From Mycoplasmatota bacterium (GTDB lineage Bacteria; Bacillota_I; Bacilli_A; Izemoplasmatales; Izemoplasmataceae): DNA of 8,966 nt. Both the position numbers and the translations under genes were made by a program. Below the pieces are notes generated by a model that was not told the DNA's origin, made no database searches, and saw only the letters and a list, made by a program, of their open reading frames with translations. Of the stretch, positions 5,995-8,966 are shown in pieces (within the stretch, counting starts at the first letter, position 1; each line of letters starts with the position of its first letter). The stretch is taken from NCBI GenBank assembly GCA_030636545.1, contig DAOVWR010000046.1, positions 1-8,966 of the forward strand, in the 5' to 3' direction.

Positions 5995-6003
5995 TGGTAA
6001 AAT
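5995..6003 (+). promoter_or_regulatory. Extended -10 element of the HAD gene
   Basis: TGGTAAAAT (5995-6003) is an extended -10, directly after the T-run of the tig terminator. No good -35 exists, because that position is occupied by the hairpin (about 5975-5980). The TG element may compensate. The expected start near 6010 leaves about 26 bases before ATG 6036. Confidence 0.45.
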
Positions 6004-6023
6004 ATGTTGATGACTTAATATTT

Positions 6024-6030
6024 AGGAGAA
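6024..6030 (+). promoter_or_regulatory. Ribosome binding site that sets the HAD start at 6036
   Basis: AGGAGAA lies seven bases before ATG 6036. The upstream in-frame ATG at 5994 touches the tig terminator T-run and has no ribosome site, and would add 14 residues in front of the family's normal N-terminus. Confidence 0.8.
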
Positions 6031-6035
6031 AGAAT

Positions 6036-6842
6036 ATGTATAAACTTGCAGTATTTGATATGGACGGAACAGTCCTAAATAGTAACCACTTAGTTACTAC
6101 TGAAAACTTAAAAGCAATTAAATATTTAAGAAGTATTGGTGTCAAAACAATTATTGCCACAGGAAGACCTAGTGAACTTCTTAAAAAATATATGTATGAT
6201 CTAGAAGTAGATGATTATGTAATCTCTTGTAATGGTAGCGTGATATCGCATCCTTTCAAAGACGATGTATTATATGAAAGCACATTAGAAAAAGACAAAG
6301 TAAGTGAAATAATTGATATGTGTGAAGAAGGTAATCACGATTATCTAGTTTATACAAGAGACGCAATAATCACAAAAGATAACCCTCGAGCAAGATGGTT
6401 TAAAGAAATCAATAAAATGCTTGGTGAAAAGGAAAAAGGTAATTTAATAGAAACAGAAGACCATAGTTTTATTAAAACTTTTATTCCTAATAAAATTTTA
6501 GTTCTTGAAAAAGATCCTGTTAAATATCAAGAACTTATTAAAAAGGTTTCGAAAATTGAAGGGATTGAATTTACGCAAAGTTGGATGGGAGCTATGGATA
6601 TCTCTCCACTAAATAATTCAAAAGGAATAGCAGTTAAAAAACTAGCGAATCATTTTGGAATAAATCAAGATGAAATAATTGCCTTTGGTGATCAACTTAA
6701 CGATATGTCAATGATTACTTATGCTGGACTTGGTGTTGCGATGGGTAATGCCGAAGAAGAATTAAAGGAAGTTGCCAATTATATAACTGATACTAACGAT
6801 AATGACGGAGTTGCTAAAGCAATTTACAAATTTGTAAAATAG
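6036..6842 (+). CDS. HAD-superfamily phosphatase, Cof type
   Basis: 268 residues, normal for the Cof/IIB subfamily. All four HAD motifs are visible: motif I D8-x-D10-G-T (nucleophile D8, acid/base D10) at the very N-terminus, motif II T42 in ATGR, motif III K196 in NNSKG, and motif IV GDQLND with D219 and D223 binding Mg2+. Residues about 85-190 form the C2-type cap that selects the substrate. Members dephosphorylate sugar phosphates, nucleotides or cofactors such as FMN and pyridoxal phosphate; the specific substrate cannot be read here. SCNGS (64-68) and the closing DGVAKAIYKFV are typical of Cof proteins. It sits between tig and lon, behind the tig terminator and with its own -10, so its link to protein quality control may be positional only. 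Confidence 0.93.
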   Translation: MYKLAVFDMDGTVLNSNHLVTTENLKAIKYLRSIGVKTIIATGRPSELLKKYMYDLEVDDYVISCNGSVISHPFKDDVLYESTLEKDKVSEIIDMCEEGNHDYLVYTRDAIITKDNPRARWFKEINKMLGEKEKGNLIETEDHSFIKTFIPNKILVLEKDPVKYQELIKKVSKIEGIEFTQSWMGAMDISPLNNSKGIAVKKLANHFGINQDEIIAFGDQLNDMSMITYAGLGVAMGNAEEELKEVANYITDTNDNDGVAKAIYKFVK

Positions 6843-6884
6843 TAATTTCAATTCATATCACTATCTTTATTTAAGGTATTAAGC

Positions 6885-6915
6885 TATAATAAGCACTCAA
6901 TATTATAAGTTATTC
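6885..6915 (+). promoter_or_regulatory. Candidate upstream promoter -10 with degenerate CIRCE-like half-site
   Basis: A perfect TATAAT (6885-6890), without a good -35, overlaps TAAGCACTC (6890-6898), which matches eight of nine positions of the left arm of the HrcA operator CIRCE (TTAGCACTC). The expected right arm, GAGTGCTAA nine bases later, is poorly matched (only about four positions). An eroded operator or a chance half-site are both possible. Confidence 0.25.
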
Positions 6916-6929
6916 ATATTGCTTTAATA

Positions 6930-6958
6930 TTGTATTAAATTAAAAATAAATGTATAAT
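6930..6958 (+). promoter_or_regulatory. Candidate proximal promoter of lon
   Basis: TTGTAT (6930-6935), 17-base spacer, perfect TATAAT (6953-6958). The expected start near 6965 leaves about 30 bases before the ATG at 6995, including the ribosome site. The -35 matches only three of six positions. Confidence 0.5.
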
Positions 6959-6983
6959 AAATATATACAAGATGAATTAAGAA

Positions 6984-6991
6984 GAGGTGAT
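6984..6991 (+). promoter_or_regulatory. Ribosome binding site that sets the lon start at 6995
   Basis: GAGGTGAT is complementary to the 3' end of 16S rRNA over eight bases and precedes ATG 6995 at suitable distance. The upstream in-frame ATG at 6950 overlaps the proposed -10 and has no such site. Confidence 0.8.
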
Positions 6992-6994
6992 TTT

Positions 6995-8911
6995 ATGTAC
7001 TCAGGAAACGTATTGACAGAAGGATTATTACCAAGTATCGCAATTCGTGGAATTGCGCCTTTTCCTCATACAGATCTTCGTATTGAAGTAGGACGTATTG
7101 TCTCAAGAAACGCACTACTTGAAGCTGAAAAGAACTTTGGAGGTTATGTATTATTATTAATACAAGAAAATCCAATGCATGATAAACCAACACCTGAAAA
7201 TGTATTAGAGTATGGTGTTGTAGCGAAAATTGGGATAAAGATTAAATTACCAAATGGTAATTTTAAAGTTAAATTTGATCCAATCGTGCGCTCGAAAATA
7301 ATTAATATCGAAAAAACAATTCCATTCTTCCTAACTAGATTTAACACAATGCCGACGATTCAAGAAGACATTGATCAAGAATTAGCATTAGTAAGAATGC
7401 TTGCAAAGCAAGTATTAGAAAATAGTAAAACAATTTTAAAGAACCCTAAACTTAGTTTAGAGTCGATTCAAAAAGGTGTTTCTAGTGATCGTTTATGTGA
7501 TGTTGTTACGGATAGTTTGAAGATTAGTGAAAACCTAAAATTTAAATATATTAAAACAGCTTCTTTAAATGAGAGATTAACTTATTTACTTGCTGATATT
7601 GAAAAAGAAAAATATATGCACACAATTGAAGCTGAAATTAATAAAACAGTTAAAAAGAATATTGATGAAAATCAAAAAGAATACTATTTAAGAGAAAAAA
7701 TGCGCGCAATTCAAGAAGAATTGGGCGATAAAGTTAAAAAAGAAAGCGATATTGAAGAATTAAAAACTAAAATATTAGCTAAAAAGATGCCGAAGCATAT
7801 TGAAGAAAAAGCGATGTATGAATTATCTCGCTATCAATCTCTTCCAGCAGCTTCAGGTGAATCAGGAGTTATTAGAACATATCTTGATTTCTTAGTTGAT
7901 TTACCATGGCATGAAGTAACTACTGATGTTAAAGATATTAAAGTAGCTGAAGAAGCACTTGATTCAACTCACTTTGGACTTGAAAAAGTTAAAGAGAGAA
8001 TTATTGAGTATTTAGCTGTTAAAATCTTAACAGGTAAAAACCCGCAAACAATTCTTTGTTTAGTTGGGCCACCTGGTGTAGGTAAAACAACATTAGCACA
8101 AAGTATTGCCCTTGCTTTAGGTAGAAATTTTGTTAAACAATCGCTTGGTGGAATTAAAGATGAAGCCGAGATAAGAGGACATAGAAGAACATACCTAGGA
8201 GCTTTACCTGGTAGAATACTACAAGGAATCAAAAAATCAAAAGTAATTAATCCTGTTTTCTTACTTGATGAAGTAGATAAACTAGGAAGCGATTATAAGG
8301 GTGACCCTAGTGCGGCATTACTGGAAGTGTTAGACCCAGAACAAAATGCTAAATTCTCAGATCATTACTTAGAAGAACAATATGATTTATCACAAGTATT
8401 GTTTATCGCTACAGCCAATTATTTAGGAAATATTCCCGCACCACTTCGCGATAGAATGGAAATAATTGAATTATCAAGTTATACAGAAATTGAAAAATTT
8501 AATATTGCAATTGAACATTTACTTAAGAAACAACTTGATACTCATGGTTTAGACCATAAAAAATTCTCAATCACAGATGATGCGATAATGGAATTAATCA
8601 GATCTTATACAAGAGAAGCTGGAGTAAGACAGTTAGATAGAATCTTTGGAACTTTAATAAGAAAATCAATTAAGATTATTCTTGGCGATAAAAAAGGTAA
8701 TGTAGCTATTACAAAAGATACAGTAGTTGATTTCTTAGGAAAACCACGTTTCTCAAATACAAAAAGTGAAACAGAAGACCAAATAGGTGTCGTAACTGGA
8801 CTTGCTTATACACAATTTGGTGGAGATACTTTACCTGTGGAAGTTACTTATTATAAAGGTAAAGGAAAACTTGTTTTAACTGGTAAGCTAGGAGACGTTA
8901 TGAAAGAGTAA
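6995..8911 (+). CDS. lon: Lon protease, cut short by an in-frame TAA in the proteolytic domain
   Basis: ATP-dependent AAA+ serine protease that degrades misfolded and regulatory proteins in the cytoplasm. Visible protein: 638 residues, against about 770-810 for the family. In order: LonN substrate-binding domain (about 10-200, opening LLPSIAIRGIAPFPHTD), helical linker (about 205-305, YYLREKMRAIQEELG), then the AAA+ module with Walker A GPPGVGKT (358-365), the RGHRRTY segment, Walker B VFLLDE (421-426), sensor 1 FIATAN and sensor 2 GVRQLDR, all intact. The proteolytic domain begins near 600 (GVVTGLAYTQFGGDTLPVE) and stops at LTGKLGDVMKE, where TAA stands in place of the family's conserved Ser (MKES). 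Downstream codons continue as Lon, so this is a nonsense change, not a natural end. The catalytic Ser and Lys lie beyond it; as written, the product would be an unfolding ATPase without protease activity. The rest of the frame is intact, so the change is recent or a sequence error. Confidence 0.93.
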   Translation: MYSGNVLTEGLLPSIAIRGIAPFPHTDLRIEVGRIVSRNALLEAEKNFGGYVLLLIQENPMHDKPTPENVLEYGVVAKIGIKIKLPNGNFKVKFDPIVRSKIINIEKTIPFFLTRFNTMPTIQEDIDQELALVRMLAKQVLENSKTILKNPKLSLESIQKGVSSDRLCDVVTDSLKISENLKFKYIKTASLNERLTYLLADIEKEKYMHTIEAEINKTVKKNIDENQKEYYLREKMRAIQEELGDKVKKESDIEELKTKILAKKMPKHIEEKAMYELSRYQSLPAASGESGVIRTYLDFLVDLPWHEVTTDVKDIKVAEEALDSTHFGLEKVKERIIEYLAVKILTGKNPQTILCLVGPPGVGKTTLAQSIALALGRNFVKQSLGGIKDEAEIRGHRRTYLGALPGRILQGIKKSKVINPVFLLDEVDKLGSDYKGDPSAALLEVLDPEQNAKFSDHYLEEQYDLSQVLFIATANYLGNIPAPLRDRMEIIELSSYTEIEKFNIAIEHLLKKQLDTHGLDHKKFSITDDAIMELIRSYTREAGVRQLDRIFGTLIRKSIKIILGDKKGNVAITKDTVVDFLGKPRFSNTKSETEDQIGVVTGLAYTQFGGDTLPVEVTYYKGKGKLVLTGKLGDVMKE

Positions 8912-8966
8912 GCAGAAGTTGTTTTATCATATGTTACGTCTAATAGTGAAAAATATAAGATTGATC
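8912..8966 (+). pseudogene. lon: lon reading frame continuing after the stop, cut by the window edge
   Basis: In the same frame as lon, the 18 full codons after the TAA read AEVVLSYVTSNSEKYKID, matching the family's stretch after MKES (A-x-x-A-L-S-Y-V-x-x). No further stop occurs before the edge. The DiHiHvP and PKDGPSAG parts of the protease domain, with the catalytic Ser, would follow outside the window. No start codon or ribosome site is seen for separate translation of this part. Confidence 0.85.

Noticed and set aside
5994..6035. ATG at 5994 as start of the HAD protein.
   Set aside because: It touches the tig terminator and has no ribosome site; AGGAGAA precedes ATG 6036, where the HAD motif I falls at its normal position.
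6950..6994. ATG at 6950 as start of Lon.
   Set aside because: It overlaps the proposed -10 and lacks a ribosome site; GAGGTGAT precedes ATG 6995.
8909..8911. Genetic code in which TAA is sense.
   Set aside because: TAA ends several other genes here at natural lengths (for example tig at 5959-5961, followed by a terminator), so reassignment is not supported.

Overview
The window is AT-rich, tightly packed, single-stranded (all genes on +) bacterial DNA. AGGAGG-type ribosome binding sites, short T-tailed terminators and extended -10 promoters (TGnTATAAT-like) point to a low-GC Firmicutes/Mollicutes relative. TGG encodes Trp and no gene contains an internal TGA, so it is not a Mycoplasma/Spiroplasma that reads TGA as Trp. 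An Acholeplasma- or Izemoplasma-like lineage would fit, but that placement is inference.

Layout. (1) 1-617: the 3' part of a WG-like repeat protein that begins outside the window. (2) 618-964: a gene-free stretch. At 750-793 it holds what reads as the 3' half of a tRNA-Arg(TCT) gene, from anticodon loop to encoded CCA, followed by an intrinsic terminator. No matching 5' half lies upstream. This is the arrangement left at the far end of an element integrated into a tRNA gene, so the sequence left of about 750 may be the end of a mobile island and the sequence to the right the older chromosome. (3) 965-2301: a small membrane-anchored protein of unknown function, then a two-gene unit of a YcxB-like membrane protein and a stand-alone CheY-like receiver domain in which the conserved switch Thr/Ser appears to be Arg. 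(4) 2320-4601: a Nudix hydrolase closely coupled to a two-nuclease (Cas4-like PD-(D/E)XK plus DEDD exonuclease, DUF2779) protein. (5) 4610-8966: the protein quality-control block: trigger factor (tig, TTG start) with its own strong promoter and terminator, a Cof-type HAD phosphatase, and lon.

The most notable coding observation is in lon. Its reading frame stops at TAA (8909-8911) exactly where the family has the conserved Ser of the 'LGDVMKES' motif. The same frame continues after the stop with typical Lon sequence (AEVVLSYV...) to the end of the window. The ATPase is complete, but the catalytic Ser/Lys dyad lies beyond the stop. This is either a genuine nonsense mutation, a sequencing or assembly error, or, less likely, readthrough. 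No CRISPR array, transposase or complete RNA gene is visible.
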